Translations under genes and position numbers: made by a program
Source of the DNA: Pararhodobacter aggregans
GTDB taxonomy: Bacteria > Pseudomonadota > Alphaproteobacteria > Rhodobacterales > Rhodobacteraceae
DNA: 64,000 bases
Reading direction: 5' to 3'
NCBI RefSeq assembly: GCF_003075525.1
Contig: NZ_QDDR01000003.1
Location: 1-64,000, forward strand
Shown: positions 35,702 through 44,822 of the stretch, piece by piece
How positions within the stretch are numbered: position 1 is the stretch's first letter
Layout: each line of letters starts with the position of its first letter
The notes under the pieces: generated by a model
What the model saw: only the letters and a program-made list of their open reading frames with translations
Told to the model about the DNA's origin: nothing
The model's database searches: none

Positions 35702-36469
35702 ATGCAGCATAGCACAGAGCGCGAGGCGGCGATCCGGGGTCGTTCGGTCCTCGTCACCGGCGCAAGCCGCGGCATCGGCGCCGCCGCCGCGCGCCGTTTC
35801 GCCGCCGCCGGGGCCAGGCTGGGGCTGGCCGGGCGCCCTTCGGACGCGCTGGCCCGGGTCGCCGAGGAGACGGGCGCCACGCTCATCCCCTGCGACGTGG
35901 CCGAGGCGGATCAGGTCGAAGCGGCGGTCGCGCGGATGGTGGCGCTGCACGGGCGGCTCGATGTGCTGATCAACAATGCCGGTGTCATCGAGCCGATCGC
36001 GCTGATCGCCTCGGCCGATGTGACGGCCTGGGGACGGCAGATCGACGTCAACCTCAAGGGCGTGTTTCACGGCATGCACGCGGCGCTGCCGGTGATGCAG
36101 AAACAGGGCGGCGGCACCATCCTGACCGTCGGCTCGGGGGCGGCCTATAACGCGCTCGAAGGCTGGTCGGGCTATTGCGCCTCGAAAGCCGGGGCGATCA
36201 TGCTGACCCGCGCCGCGCATCTGGAGGCGGGGTCGCGGGTGCGCGTGCTCTCGCTCTCGCCCGGGACCGTCGCCACGGACATGCAGCGGGCGATCAAGGG
36301 CTCGGGCATCAACGCCGTCAGCCAGCTGAACTGGGAGGCGCATGTGCCACCCGAATGGCCGGCCGAGGCGCTGCTCTGGATGTGCACCGCCGACGCGGAC
36401 GCGTTCCGCGGCGCCGAGGTTTCCTTGCGCGACGAGGGGATCCGCGCCCGTCTGGGGCTCACGCGATGA
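35702..36469 (+). CDS. Short-chain dehydrogenase/reductase
   Basis: A 255-residue NAD(P)-dependent oxidoreductase. The cofactor loop is VLVTGASRGIGAAAARRFAA, LINNAGVIEPIALI is the conserved NNAG motif, and the catalytic Ser-Tyr-Lys lie in LTVGSGAAYNALEGWSGYCA plus SK. The substrate is unknown. GGAG precedes the ATG. It overlaps the next gene by ATGA, and the partner is an enoyl-CoA hydratase-like protein, which suggests a shared acyl-CoA or ketone pathway. Confidence 0.9.
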   Translation: MQHSTEREAAIRGRSVLVTGASRGIGAAAARRFAAAGARLGLAGRPSDALARVAEETGATLIPCDVAEADQVEAAVARMVALHGRLDVLINNAGVIEPIALIASADVTAWGRQIDVNLKGVFHGMHAALPVMQKQGGGTILTVGSGAAYNALEGWSGYCASKAGAIMLTRAAHLEAGSRVRVLSLSPGTVATDMQRAIKGSGINAVSQLNWEAHVPPEWPAEALLWMCTADADAFRGAEVSLRDEGIRARLGLTR

Positions 36470-37092
36470 TCCGGCGCGAGGATGCGGGCGCGCTGACCAT
36501 CCTGACGCTGGACCGGCCGGACAAGGCCAATTCGCTGACCCGGGCGATGATGGAACGGCTGGTGGCCGACCTGCGCGACGCGGGCGCGCGCCAGCAGGCG
36601 GTGATCCTGACCGGCGCGGGCAAGGTCTTTTCCGCGGGCGCCGATCTGGACGAGGCGCGGGCGGGGCTGGCCACCGACGGGATCTGGGAGGAATTGTCCG
36701 GCACCATGGCCGCTCTCCCCTGCCTGACCATCGCGGCGCTGAACGGCACGCTGGCAGGCGGGGCTTTCGGCATGGCGCTGGCCTGCGACATCCGCCTGGC
36801 GGTGCCGGGGGCGAAATTCTTCTATCCGGTGATGAAGCTGGGCTTCCTGCCGCAACCCTCGGACCCGGCGCGGCTGGCGGCGCTGGTCGGCCCCGGACGG
36901 GCGCGGATGATCCTGATGGGCGGCGCCCGGGTCGAGGCGGCAGAGGCGCTGGCCTGGGGCCTCGTCGACCGGCTGGTCGAGCCCGGGGCGCTGATGGACG
37001 CCGCCCGGGCCCTGACCGCCGATGCCTGCGCCGCGCCCTCGGGCCATGCCGGGCGGATCAAGGCGATGATCCCGCGCGATTGGTCGCACTAG
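36466..37092 (+). CDS. Enoyl-CoA hydratase/isomerase family protein
   Basis: A 208-residue crotonase-fold protein, shorter than the usual 255-260. LTLDRPDKANSLTRAMMERL and the CoA-site AVILTGAGKVFSAGADLDEA are present, as is the oxyanion-hole segment AALNGTLAGGAFGMALACDI. The first catalytic Glu of hydratases (after the AGG loop, in the CDIR region) is followed by KFFYPVMKLGFLPQ rather than a typical FGQPE segment, so hydratase activity is uncertain. It is coupled to the SDR gene by ATGA. The C-terminal trimerisation helix is short, which accounts for the reduced length. Confidence 0.85.
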   Translation: MIRREDAGALTILTLDRPDKANSLTRAMMERLVADLRDAGARQQAVILTGAGKVFSAGADLDEARAGLATDGIWEELSGTMAALPCLTIAALNGTLAGGAFGMALACDIRLAVPGAKFFYPVMKLGFLPQPSDPARLAALVGPGRARMILMGGARVEAAEALAWGLVDRLVEPGALMDAARALTADACAAPSGHAGRIKAMIPRDWSH

Positions 37093-37124
37093 CCTTTGCC
37101 CGGCCCGGCCCCTAGATTGGCGCC

Positions 37125-37478
37125 ATGCGGATCCTGCGCGCCCTGTTCCTGACCTGCCTGGTCGCCACCCTGATCTCGGGCTCGGTGACCATGGCCTCTG
37201 CCCGCCATCAGGCGCGGGCGGCAGGCGAGGTGGTGATCTGCACGGGCTACGGGCTGACCACGATCTCGATCGACGAGAACGGCGATCCGGTCAGCGGGAC
37301 CGTCATCCTCTGCCCCGATTGCCTGCCGGCGCTGGCGGCGCTGACCGATACCGTGGTCCGCCTGCCCGAAGCGCCGGGCAGGCTGAGCCCGGTGCGCTAC
37401 GCCCTGCCGCATGTGCCGACCCCCGCGCCGCCGGCGCCGGTCCACAGCCTGACCCGCGGCCCTCCGGTCCCGGTCTGA
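37125..37478 (+). CDS. Small exported protein, DUF2946-like, next to copper chaperone
   Basis: A 117-residue protein with an N-terminal hydrophobic helix (ALFLTCLVATLISGSVTMAS). Two Cys motifs follow, VVICTGYG and ILCPDCLPALAAL, then a Pro-rich tail. The arrangement resembles DUF2946 proteins, which commonly accompany copper chaperones. Copper binding by the Cys residues is plausible but not shown. The PCuAC gene starts 39 bases downstream, so the two likely share a transcript. Confidence 0.6.
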   Translation: MRILRALFLTCLVATLISGSVTMASARHQARAAGEVVICTGYGLTTISIDENGDPVSGTVILCPDCLPALAALTDTVVRLPEAPGRLSPVRYALPHVPTPAPPAPVHSLTRGPPVPV

Positions 37479-37517
37479 AACCCCTTCGCTTTCAGACCCT
37501 CAAAGACAGGACAGATC

Positions 37518-38009
37518 ATGTTCCGCACCTTGCTTCTTGCCGCCCCGGCGGCCCTTCTTTCCCTGCCCGCGCTGGCCTGCGACGGCTTCTCCGTCGAGGG
37601 CGGCTATGTCCGCAGCTCGACCGCGATGTCGACCTCGGGCGCGGGGTTCATGACCCTGGTGAACAACGGCGACACCGACTGCCGCGTGGTCGGCGCCCGC
37701 ACCGGGGCCGCGGCCCGGGCCGAGCTGCACACCCACCAGATCGACGCCAATGGCGTGGCCCGGATGATCGAGGTCGAGGAAGGCTTCGCCATCCCGGCGG
37801 GCGGCACCCATGCGCTGGAACGCGGCGCCGACCATCTGATGCTGATGGGCCTGACCGCGCCGCTGACCCAGGGCGAGATGGTCGCGGTGACCTTCGTCTT
37901 CGAGGATGGCAGCGAAGCCTCGGCCGAGCTGCCGGTGGACAACGAGCGGATGCCGGGTGCCATGGGTGGCGGGTCCATGGGCGGCATGGGCCACAGCCAC
38001 GGCAATTGA
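37518..38009 (+). CDS. PCuAC copper chaperone, periplasmic
   Basis: A 163-residue exported cupredoxin-like protein (signal peptide ends LPALA). The copper motif H-M-x-H-M is present as AELHTHQIDANGVARMIEVE followed by GGTHALERGADHLMLMGL. A Met/His-rich tail (MPGAMGGGSMGGMGHSHGN) adds further possible Cu sites. PCuAC delivers Cu(I) to the CuA or CuB site of cytochrome c oxidase, usually with Sco. AGGAC precedes the ATG. Its stop lies in the head of a GATATTT-tailed element. Confidence 0.92.
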   Translation: MFRTLLLAAPAALLSLPALACDGFSVEGGYVRSSTAMSTSGAGFMTLVNNGDTDCRVVGARTGAAARAELHTHQIDANGVARMIEVEEGFAIPAGGTHALERGADHLMLMGLTAPLTQGEMVAVTFVFEDGSEASAELPVDNERMPGAMGGGSMGGMGHSHGN

Positions 38010-38204
38010 GGGGCTTCGCCCTCGGTTCCCTCGGGCGACCAAAGTGGGGGGGTGAGCGGCGTCTCGGAAACGCGCCAGTGGCGCGTTTCAGCCGCGAACG
38101 CCGCGCCCGTGGCGCGGCCGGATGGAGCCCCCCGCACCCCCTCGCCAAAGGGGGTTTTCCACCCCCTTTGGAAACCCCCGAGGATATTTTCAGAACAAAG
38201 ATGA
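38008..38204 (+). repeat. GATATTT-tailed intergenic element, copy 3
   Basis: The longest copy: GAGGGGCTTCGCCCTCG head, CGGGCGACC, hairpins GAAACGCGCCAGTGGCGCGTTTC and CGCGCCCGTGGCGCG, AAAGGGGGTTTTCCACCCCC, then CGAGGATATTTTCAGAACAA and AGATGA. The head overlaps the stop of the PCuAC gene, and the tail ends about 50 bases before the next start. Confidence 0.75.
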
Positions 38205-38252
38205 CGGGGCCGGGTTGAGCGTTGACCCCGGCTCGCCCACATTGGGCGGGTC

Positions 38253-39386
38253 ATGGCGCTGTTCAGGAAGCCTCCGCTGGATCTGCGCGCGCGTCGGCGA
38301 CGGCGGGTGGAGCGGGGGATATTGGCGCTGCTGGCGCTGTGTTCACTGCTCTGGACCGGCTGGTGGCTGCGGGATCTGGCGGCGATGCCGGTTTTCGAGC
38401 CCTTCGTCGCGCGGACGGAATCGCAGCTGGCCGTGGCCTATGACCGGGCGCTGACCCGCGAGGCGACGCCCGAGGCGTTGATCGCCCGGCTGGAGGCACG
38501 GCTGGACGAGGATCCCCGCGACTGGGTGGTGATCGAAGCGCTGGTCGAGCTGGCCACGGCGCAAGGCATCGCCCTGCCCCAACCGCTGCTGGACCGGCGC
38601 GCGGCGCTCGATGCCGAGGACAATGGCTGGATCGCCAGCGGCATCGACTGCCTGGCCTGCAGCTGGGACCTGCGCGATTGCACGCTGTCGGGCGCGCTGG
38701 CCTGCGGCATCGCCGTCAATGTCACCGTGCTGGGCGATCTGGTGGCGCTGACCCGCGAGGGGGCGCATTACGCCGCTGGCGAGCCGGTCGATCAGGTCGA
38801 TGTCGGCATCGCCTTTGTCGGCATCGCCGCGACCGGGCTCGTGGTCTTCACCGGCGGGACCTCCTATGCGGTGAAGGTCGGCTCGGGCCTGTTGCGCGTC
38901 GCCCATCGGATGGGGCGGCTCGCGCCCGATCTGATCGCGCCCTTCCGCCGCGCCGTGGCCTTCGGCATCGACTGGGGGCGGCTGCCCGCCGTGCGCTCGG
39001 CCGATGATCTGGCCGGGCTGGCGCGGCCGGCGGTGATCCGCCCGGCGGTCGAGGTGGCGCAGGATCTGGGGCGGCTCAACGCCCGGCTGGGCACCCGGCA
39101 GGCGCTGCATCTGATGGGTGGGCTCGACACGCCCGCCGATGCCGCGCGGGTCGCCCGGGCCTCGGAGGCGCTGGGGCCGCGCACGCTGGGCGCCTGGGAG
39201 ATGCTGGGCAAGTCGCGGTTCCTGCGGCTGGGGCTGCGGTTCTCGGACGAGCTGCTGGCGGCGATGGTCGGGATCTTCTCGCTGATGACCTCGGCCCTGG
39301 CGCTGCTGGCGCCGCTGGTCGCGCGGATGGGGCGCGGCGCGGGGCGGCTGGTGCTGCGGGGCGTGCTGCGGCTGGTGATCCGCTGA
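38253..39386 (+). CDS. Membrane protein of unknown function
   Basis: A 377-residue protein. The N-terminus is very basic (DLRARRRRRVERG), followed by one transmembrane helix, a charged helical region (residues 50-110), then a Cys cluster (GIDCLACSWDLRDC and ALACG). Two hydrophobic helices around 185-215 and another near 345-365 follow. The composition is normal for the neighbourhood. I do not recognise a family. The Cys spacing CxxC-x5-C-x6-C could bind metal or form disulfides. No ribosome-binding site stands out. It is an isolated gene between a repeat element and a hydrolase. Confidence 0.7.
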   Translation: MALFRKPPLDLRARRRRRVERGILALLALCSLLWTGWWLRDLAAMPVFEPFVARTESQLAVAYDRALTREATPEALIARLEARLDEDPRDWVVIEALVELATAQGIALPQPLLDRRAALDAEDNGWIASGIDCLACSWDLRDCTLSGALACGIAVNVTVLGDLVALTREGAHYAAGEPVDQVDVGIAFVGIAATGLVVFTGGTSYAVKVGSGLLRVAHRMGRLAPDLIAPFRRAVAFGIDWGRLPAVRSADDLAGLARPAVIRPAVEVAQDLGRLNARLGTRQALHLMGGLDTPADAARVARASEALGPRTLGAWEMLGKSRFLRLGLRFSDELLAAMVGIFSLMTSALALLAPLVARMGRGAGRLVLRGVLRLVIR

Positions 39387-39444
39387 GGCTTTCGGACCGC
39401 CCGGCCGCGCGCTAGGCTGCCGGCGAGCCACAGGAGCGCCGCCC

Positions 39445-40260
39445 ATGAAAACCCACGCCATCGAGACCGATTTCGGCACCATCGCCGTGCAGGACAACGA
39501 GGCCGACGGCCCGGTCCTGCTGCTGGTGCACGGCAATTCCGCCTGCAAGGAGGTCTTCGCGCCGCAATTCGCCGCCCCCGCGCTGCAGGGCCTGCGGTTG
39601 GTCGCGCCGGACCTGCCCGGCCATGGCCATTCGACCGACGCGCCGGTGCCCGAGGCCGCCTATACCTTCGCCGGCTATGCGGCGATGCTGGAGGCGGTGC
39701 AGGCGGCGCTGGGGATCCGGGCGCCCTGGGTCTTCGGCTGGTCCTTGGGCGGCCACGCGGCGCTGGAGATGATCGGCCGGGGCACGCCGGTGGCGGGGCT
39801 GATGATCTCGGGCACGCCGCCGGTCGCCCCCTCGGTCGAGAGCTTCATGTCGGCCTTCAACATCGACCCCGCGGCCGAGAACCTGACCGCCAAGCGCGAT
39901 TTCACCGACGCGGACGCGCTGGCCTATGCGCTGCACACCGGCGGCATCGGCGGCGAGGTGGATCCGCATCTGCTGGCCATGGTCCGACGCACCGACGGGC
40001 GGGCGCGGGAGATCATGTTCACCTCGGCCATGACGCAGGGCTTCATCGACGAACGCGCCGTGGTCGCGGGGATGGACGTGCCCTTCGCCGTGGCGAACGG
40101 GGCCGAGGATGCCTTCCTGCAGCATGGCTATTTCGACGGGCTGGAGGCGCCGACGCTCTGGCGGCACGGGATGCTCAGGGTCGAGGGGGCGGGTCACGCG
40201 CCCTTCCGGCAGACGCCCCGGGCCTTCAACACGCTGCTGGCGGAGTTCGTGGGCGCCTGA
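39445..40260 (+). CDS. Alpha/beta hydrolase
   Basis: A 271-residue serine hydrolase. VLLLVHGNSACKEVF forms the oxyanion region, the nucleophile elbow is FGWSLGGHAALEMIG, an acid-bearing ANGAEDAFLQHG and the histidine VEGAGHAPFRQTP complete the triad. The substrate is unknown; the cap region (residues 140-200) is helical. GGAG precedes the ATG. It is followed 59 bases later by the CobW gene. Confidence 0.88.
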   Translation: MKTHAIETDFGTIAVQDNEADGPVLLLVHGNSACKEVFAPQFAAPALQGLRLVAPDLPGHGHSTDAPVPEAAYTFAGYAAMLEAVQAALGIRAPWVFGWSLGGHAALEMIGRGTPVAGLMISGTPPVAPSVESFMSAFNIDPAAENLTAKRDFTDADALAYALHTGGIGGEVDPHLLAMVRRTDGRAREIMFTSAMTQGFIDERAVVAGMDVPFAVANGAEDAFLQHGYFDGLEAPTLWRHGMLRVEGAGHAPFRQTPRAFNTLLAEFVGA

Positions 40261-40319
40261 GCGCATTGCCAAGCGGCGCCCCAGACCCTAGGTGAGGGGC
40301 GTCAAACCGGAGATCCGCC

Positions 40320-41408
40320 ATGCCCGCCCCCATCCCCGTGACCCTGCTGACCGGCTTCCTCGGCTCGGGCAAGACCACGCTTCTGAACGCGCTGCTCAAG
40401 GATCCGGGCATGGACCGGGCGGCGGTGGTCATCAACGAATTCGGCGAGATCGGGCTGGATCACGACCTGATCGAAAGTTCGACCGAGACGATGGTGCTGA
40501 TGGCCTCGGGCTGCCTGTGCTGCACCGTGCGCGGCGATCTGGCCGAAACGCTGAACGACCTGCGCGAGCGCAAGGAAGCGGGCGAGATCGCCTTCGACCG
40601 GGTGGTGATCGAGACGACCGGGATCGCCGATCCGGCGCCCATCGTGCAGACCCTGGTGATGGATGGGGACCTGTCCTACGATTTCGCCCTCGACGGGGTG
40701 CTGGTGACGGCGGATGCGGCCACGGGCGCGCGGACGCTGGACCAGAATTTCGAGGCGGTGCAGCAGGTGGCCATGGCCGACCGGCTGATCCTGACCAAGA
40801 CCGATCTGGTGACGGCGGCGCAGCTGGCGACCTTCGAGCAGCGTCTGGCCGCCATCAACCCGGGCGCGCCACGGCACAAGGCCGATCACGGGCGCATCGA
40901 CCCCGCGCTGCTGTTCGGCCTGTCGCCCACGCAGGAGAGCAGCGCGCAGCAGGCGCTGGCCTGGGTCGCGGCGGCGCCGAAGAAGGCCAGCCTGCCGCCC
41001 TTGTCGGGGCTGAAGCAGACCGTCCCGGCCGGGCAGTCGCACGGGCTTTTCGCCAGCGGCGCCGGCCAGCGGCCCAGCCATGACGGCCGCGTCACCTCGC
41101 AATCCATCGAGATCAACGAGCCGATCTCGCCCATCGTCTTCGACCTCTGGCTGGAAAGCCTGATGAACTCGGCCGCCGCCGACATCCTGCGGCTGAAGGG
41201 CGTGGTGCATGTCGAGGGGATGAAACATCCCTTCGCCCTGCATGGCGTGCAGCACATCTTCCACCCGCCGGTGCCGCTGTCGCATTGGCCCGAGGGCGAC
41301 CGCACCACGCGCATTGTCGTGATTGGACGCGACCTGCCGCCGGGCTATCTGGCGGACAGTCTGGCCTTCCTGCGGTCGAAGCCGCCGGTCACCGAACACC
41401 GGATCTGA
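40320..41408 (+). CDS. CobW/YjiA family GTPase (COG0523 metallochaperone type)
   Basis: A 362-residue G3E GTPase. The P-loop is [16 protein letters not shown], the metal-binding motif CxCC is [17 protein letters not shown], and the switch and base-recognition motifs [11 protein letters not shown] and LILTKTDLV follow. The C-terminal CobW_C domain holds [20 protein letters not shown] and a trailing [20 protein letters not shown]0523 proteins move Zn, Co or Fe-type metals into target enzymes. No vitamin B12 genes are nearby, so a zinc role is more likely than cobalamin. GGAG precedes the ATG. Confidence 0.92.
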   Translation: MPAPIPVTLLTGFLGSGKTTLLNALLKDPGMDRAAVVINEFGEIGLDHDLIESSTETMVLMASGCLCCTVRGDLAETLNDLRERKEAGEIAFDRVVIETTGIADPAPIVQTLVMDGDLSYDFALDGVLVTADAATGARTLDQNFEAVQQVAMADRLILTKTDLVTAAQLATFEQRLAAINPGAPRHKADHGRIDPALLFGLSPTQESSAQQALAWVAAAPKKASLPPLSGLKQTVPAGQSHGLFASGAGQRPSHDGRVTSQSIEINEPISPIVFDLWLESLMNSAAADILRLKGVVHVEGMKHPFALHGVQHIFHPPVPLSHWPEGDRTTRIVVIGRDLPPGYLADSLAFLRSKPPVTEHRI

Positions 41409-41647
41409 TCCGGGACCCTGCACCGGGTTCCTAAACCGGCATCGCGCCAACGCCACCCCGGAGCGCCCCGGTTTTGCGCAAGCGTCACCGAAACCGGCCA
41501 GAATCCGGGCGATTCGGCGCGCGACCCGGTGTCGCAGCGCGCAGGATTTTGACCGGACCTTGCGCCCGATCATGGTGAGGAGGGGCGCCCGGGTCAGGAA
41601 TCGGCGCAGCGTCGTTCCGACGAGTTCGTTCAGGCGAGGAGGAAAAA

Positions 41648-42031
41648 ATGTCCAACGAGTATCAGTCCACCGGCGGCTTTGGTCCGCAGATCAGCTTCTG
41701 GTGCCATATCTGGCAATCGCAGGTGGAACAGAGCTTTCGCCTCTGGGGTTACTGGGCGCAGTTCATGCCGCGCGACAGCGCCGCGAAACTGGCAGCCGAG
41801 GCTGAGGCGCTGAAACCCGTGGTCCGCACCACGCCGTCCCGTGCGCGCGCCGCCACGCCGAAAACTGCCAGATCGGCGCCGAAGCCGGACGCGGTGACGC
41901 CCGCCGCCCGCCCGGTTCTGGCCCTTGCGGCCGAGAGCCCGGCCCCCCGGACCACCCCGGCCAAGAAGGCGCCCCGCACCCCGGTCGAGGCCAAGGCCAA
42001 ACCGGCCCCCGGCAAGCCCGTGGTGCATTGA
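41648..42031 (+). CDS. Small Ala/Pro/Lys-tailed protein, function unknown
   Basis: A 127-residue protein. The N-terminal 40 residues form an aromatic amphipathic segment (ISFWCHIWQSQVEQSFRLWG), and the rest is a low-complexity Ala/Pro/Lys/Arg tail (KTARSAPKPD, TPAKKAPRTP) resembling histone-H1 or phasin-associated tails. A strong AGGAGGAAAAA precedes the ATG, so expression is probably high. Granule or nucleic-acid association is possible from composition but not shown. No family recognised. It is convergent with the sugar dehydrogenase gene. Confidence 0.7.
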   Translation: MSNEYQSTGGFGPQISFWCHIWQSQVEQSFRLWGYWAQFMPRDSAAKLAAEAEALKPVVRTTPSRARAATPKTARSAPKPDAVTPAARPVLALAAESPAPRTTPAKKAPRTPVEAKAKPAPGKPVVH

Positions 42032-42043
42032 GCGCGGCGCGGC

Positions 42044-43150
42044 CTATTCGGCCGTGAGCCGCATGAGCCGCCCGTCGACATCGTCCTCGATGAGCCAGAC
42101 GGCGCCATCGGGGGCCACCGCGACATCGCGGATCCGCGCTTCCATGTAATAGCGCGCGGTTTCGTTCGGGACGCCGTTGTCGAACTGCACCACGACCAGC
42201 GCCTGACTGGCCAGCCCGCCGATCAGCGCCGCGCCCTCCCACTCGGGGAACATGGCGCCGCTGTAGAAGCTGAGCCCGGCGGGGGCGATCACCGGCGTCC
42301 ACCAGAGCGCGGGCGCGTGCAGATCGGGGCGGGTGACGTGATCGGGAATGTCCGAACCGCCGTAGTTGCGGCCGTTCGACACCAGCGGCCAGCCGTAATT
42401 CGCGCCGCGCTCGATCAGGTTCATCTCATCCCCGCCGCGCGGGCCCATCTCATGCTCCCAGAGCCGCCCGTCGGGGGCGAAGGCCAGCCCATAGGGGTTG
42501 CGGTGTCCGGTGGTCCAGGTCAGCGCCCGCACCCCGCCCTCGCCCGCCATCGGGTTGTCGGCGGGGACGCTGCCATCGAGATGCAGGCGCAGGATCTTGC
42601 CGCGCGGGTCATCGGGATCGGGCAGGCGGTCATGTTCGGTGCGGTCGCCCACGGCCAGGAACAGGTACTCGCCCGAGGGATCGAAAGCGATCTGCGCGCC
42701 GGGATGGCCGCCGCCGCCGGGCGGGTCCTGGCGCCAGAGCTCGGTCACCTCCTCCAGCGCGGGGGCGTCGGTGAGCCGCGCGCGCACCAGCGTCAACGCG
42801 TTCCCGTTCCGGCCGGGCGCGGTATAGGTCAGATAGAGCAACCCCGAGGTGTCGAAATCCGGCGCCAGCGCCACGTCCAGAAGACCGTTCTGGCCCTGTG
42901 CATGCGGTTCGGGCGCATTGGCGACCTCGGTCAGGTCGCCCTGCTGCGTGACCAGGAAGAGGCCCCCCGGGCGCTGCGTCACCAGCATCCGCCCGTCGGG
43001 CAGAAAGGCCATGGCCCAGGGCGATTCCAGCCGCGCGACCTCGGTCACCGAAAAGGGCGGGGTGGCATCCGGCCGCTCGCCGATCTGGCGGTTCTGGGCC
43101 TGGGCGGGCTGGGCGAGAAGAGCAAGCGCGAGGAGCAGGGGAAGAGCCAT
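42044..43150 (-). CDS. PQQ-dependent sugar dehydrogenase-like (GDH-B/Asd fold) protein
   Basis: A 368-residue exported six-bladed beta-propeller of the soluble glucose/sorbosone dehydrogenase family. The signal peptide ends AQPAQAQ. Landmarks are ESPWAMAFLPDGRMLVTQRP, GHRNPYGLAFAPDGRLWEHE, MGPRGGDEMNLIERGANYGW and ALWWTPVIAPAGLSFYSGAM. In family members PQQ is bound between these loops with Ca2+. Substrate is unknown and PQQ synthesis genes are not in the window. No purine-rich ribosome-binding site precedes the ATG. Confidence 0.9.
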   Translation of the reverse strand: MALPLLLALALLAQPAQAQNRQIGERPDATPPFSVTEVARLESPWAMAFLPDGRMLVTQRPGGLFLVTQQGDLTEVANAPEPHAQGQNGLLDVALAPDFDTSGLLYLTYTAPGRNGNALTLVRARLTDAPALEEVTELWRQDPPGGGGHPGAQIAFDPSGEYLFLAVGDRTEHDRLPDPDDPRGKILRLHLDGSVPADNPMAGEGGVRALTWTTGHRNPYGLAFAPDGRLWEHEMGPRGGDEMNLIERGANYGWPLVSNGRNYGGSDIPDHVTRPDLHAPALWWTPVIAPAGLSFYSGAMFPEWEGAALIGGLASQALVVVQFDNGVPNETARYYMEARIRDVAVAPDGAVWLIEDDVDGRLMRLTAE

Positions 43151-43367
43151 CAGGAGGGTCCGTCATTGAGGGCGGGCGATCGGGCGGTTCCCCCCAAAGA
43201 TAGGGATTTCCGCGGCCGAAAGAACCGGGGCGCGCTGACATTCGCGTCAGCCACCCTTGAAGCCACGCGAATCCCGGCGTCCGGCCGGGTGAATCGCGCG
43301 CAAGACCCTTGACCTTGGCGCCGCACCGGCCACCATTCCCGCATCCCTTTCGAACGCCCGGATTGCC

Positions 43368-43883
43368 GTGACCTATCGCTTCAGCCTGCTGCTCGCCGCC
43401 GCCCTCTCGGCCTCTCCCGCCCTTGCCAACCCCACCGACAGCGCCGAGACCAGCGCCTTCTACGGCTCGGCCCGCAACTGGATGATCGAGGCGCTCAGCG
43501 TCAACGGGGTCTTCACCGGCTGCCGGGCGACGATCCCGCTGCAGGCGGCGGGACCGCTGCTGCTGGAACGCAGCTATGCGGGTTATGGCGATTGGGCAAT
43601 GTTCCTGCCGACCTCGCAGGCGCCGAGCCCGGTTTATGGCCACCAGCTGCCCGCCCGGTTCGGCGTGGACCAGCAGGAAGTGCCGACCGAAGTGCGGATC
43701 TATCCCGGCGGCTGGGCCTCGATGGCGGTGGACGAGGCGATGCTGCAGCAGATCATGGACGGCAACATCCTGACCGCCGAGCTGCAGGGCGAGGACCCGC
43801 GGCAATGGATCCTGAACGGATCGACCGCGGCGCTGGATCTGGCGCAGGAATGCTACGAACGGCAGGGAACCGCCTGGCGCTGA
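43368..43883 (+). CDS. Small secreted protein of unknown function
   Basis: A 171-residue protein with a clear signal peptide (SLLLAAALSASPALANP). The mature part has two cysteines (TGCRATI and AQECYERQ) that could form one disulfide, and a beta-rich centre including IYPGGWASMAVDEAMLQQIM. No family recognised. The start is GTG at 43368, without a good Shine-Dalgarno. It is divergent from the PQQ-type gene and convergent with trmD, separated from it by a GATATTT-tailed element. Confidence 0.7.
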   Translation: MTYRFSLLLAAALSASPALANPTDSAETSAFYGSARNWMIEALSVNGVFTGCRATIPLQAAGPLLLERSYAGYGDWAMFLPTSQAPSPVYGHQLPARFGVDQQEVPTEVRIYPGGWASMAVDEAMLQQIMDGNILTAELQGEDPRQWILNGSTAALDLAQECYERQGTAWR

Positions 43884-43891
43884 ACCGGAGC

Positions 43892-43994
43892 GAGGGGTTT
43901 CGCCCTCGTTGCCCGCTGTCGCGGGCGCCTCGGGCGACCAGGCGGGGGGCGCTGCCCCCCGCACCCCCCGGGATATTTAAGGCGCAAAGAAAGG
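43892..43994 (+). repeat. GATATTT-tailed intergenic element, copy 4
   Basis: GAGGGGTTTCGCCCTCG head, the hairpin CCCGCTGTCGCGGG, GGGCGACC, GGGGGGCGCTGCCCCCC hairpin, CACCCCCCGGGATATTTAAG and tail GCGCAAAGAAAGG. It lies between the secreted-protein gene and convergent trmD, in the place where rplS is found in many genomes. Confidence 0.75.
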
Positions 43995-44015
43995 CAGATG
44001 CCGGGGTGCTGGCGC

Positions 44016-44822
44016 TCAATCCTTGCCCTTGTGGCGGGCCCAGAGGTCCGGGCGCCGCTCGCGGGTGATCCGCTCGCTTTCCGCGCGGCGCCATCTGGCG
44101 ATCTCGGCATGGTTGCCGGACAACAGCACCGGCGGGATCTCGCGCCCTTCCCAGACCGGGGGTTTGGTATACTGCGGATGCTCCAGAAGGCCCGCCGAAT
44201 GGCTTTCCTCCTCGGTCGAGGCGGCATTGCCGAGGACCCCGGGAAGCAGCCGCACGGTGGCGTCGATCATCGCCTGCGCCGCGATCTCGCCGCCGGTCAG
44301 GACGAAATCGCCAAGGCTGACCTCCTCGATCCCGAAATGCTCCAGCACCCGTTCGTCGACGCCCTCGAACCGGCCGCAGAGCAGCGTGACACCGTCGCAG
44401 GCCGCCCAGCGCCGCGCCGTCGCCTGGTCGAAGGGCCGCCCGCGGGGCGAGAGATAGACCACCGGCCAGCGCGCCCGCCCGGGGTTGCCCTGATCGGCAA
44501 CGCGCAGGGCCTTGGCCACCACATCGGCGCGCAGCACCATCCCGGCGCCGCCGCCCGCGGGCGTGTCGTCGACATTGCGGTGCCTGCCCTCGCCGAAGGG
44601 GCGCAGGTCGATCGTCTCCAGCCGCCACTGGCCGCGGTCCATGGCCTTGCCGGTCAGGGATTGCTCCAGCACGCCGGGAAAGGCGGCGGGGAACAGGGTG
44701 ATGACCTTGGCGGTCCAGGCGCCCTTGATCCGCGGCGGGCCGCCCATCAGATCCTCGGGCTGCAACGACAGCCGGATCGCCACCCGCCGGTGCGAGCGCT
44801 TGGGCGCCTCCTCGTCGCTCAT
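44016..44822 (-). CDS. trmD: tRNA (guanine(37)-N1)-methyltransferase
   Basis: A 268-residue SPOUT-class enzyme that methylates G37 next to the anticodon and prevents frameshifting. Landmarks are [76 protein letters not shown] and [19 protein letters not shown] (trefoil-knot SAM site). The family's catalytic Asp is in the [16 protein letters not shown] region's partner loop. The ATG at 44822 overlaps the rimM stop (ATGA). The N-terminus is about 25 residues longer than in E. coli. rplS does not follow. Confidence 0.96.
   Translation of the reverse strand: MSDEEAPKRSHRRVAIRLSLQPEDLMGGPPRIKGAWTAKVITLFPAAFPGVLEQSLTGKAMDRGQWRLETIDLRPFGEGRHRNVDDTPAGGGAGMVLRADVVAKALRVADQGNPGRARWPVVYLSPRGRPFDQATARRWAACDGVTLLCGRFEGVDERVLEHFGIEEVSLGDFVLTGGEIAAQAMIDATVRLLPGVLGNAASTEEESHSAGLLEHPQYTKPPVWEGREIPPVLLSGNHAEIARWRRAESERITRERRPDLWARHKGKD

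Noticed and set aside
36466-37092. The enoyl-CoA hydratase-like gene as a truncated pseudogene
   Set aside because: It is short (208 residues), but it is in frame from an ATGA-coupled start to a normal stop, with the core crotonase motifs, so I treat it as an intact short member.
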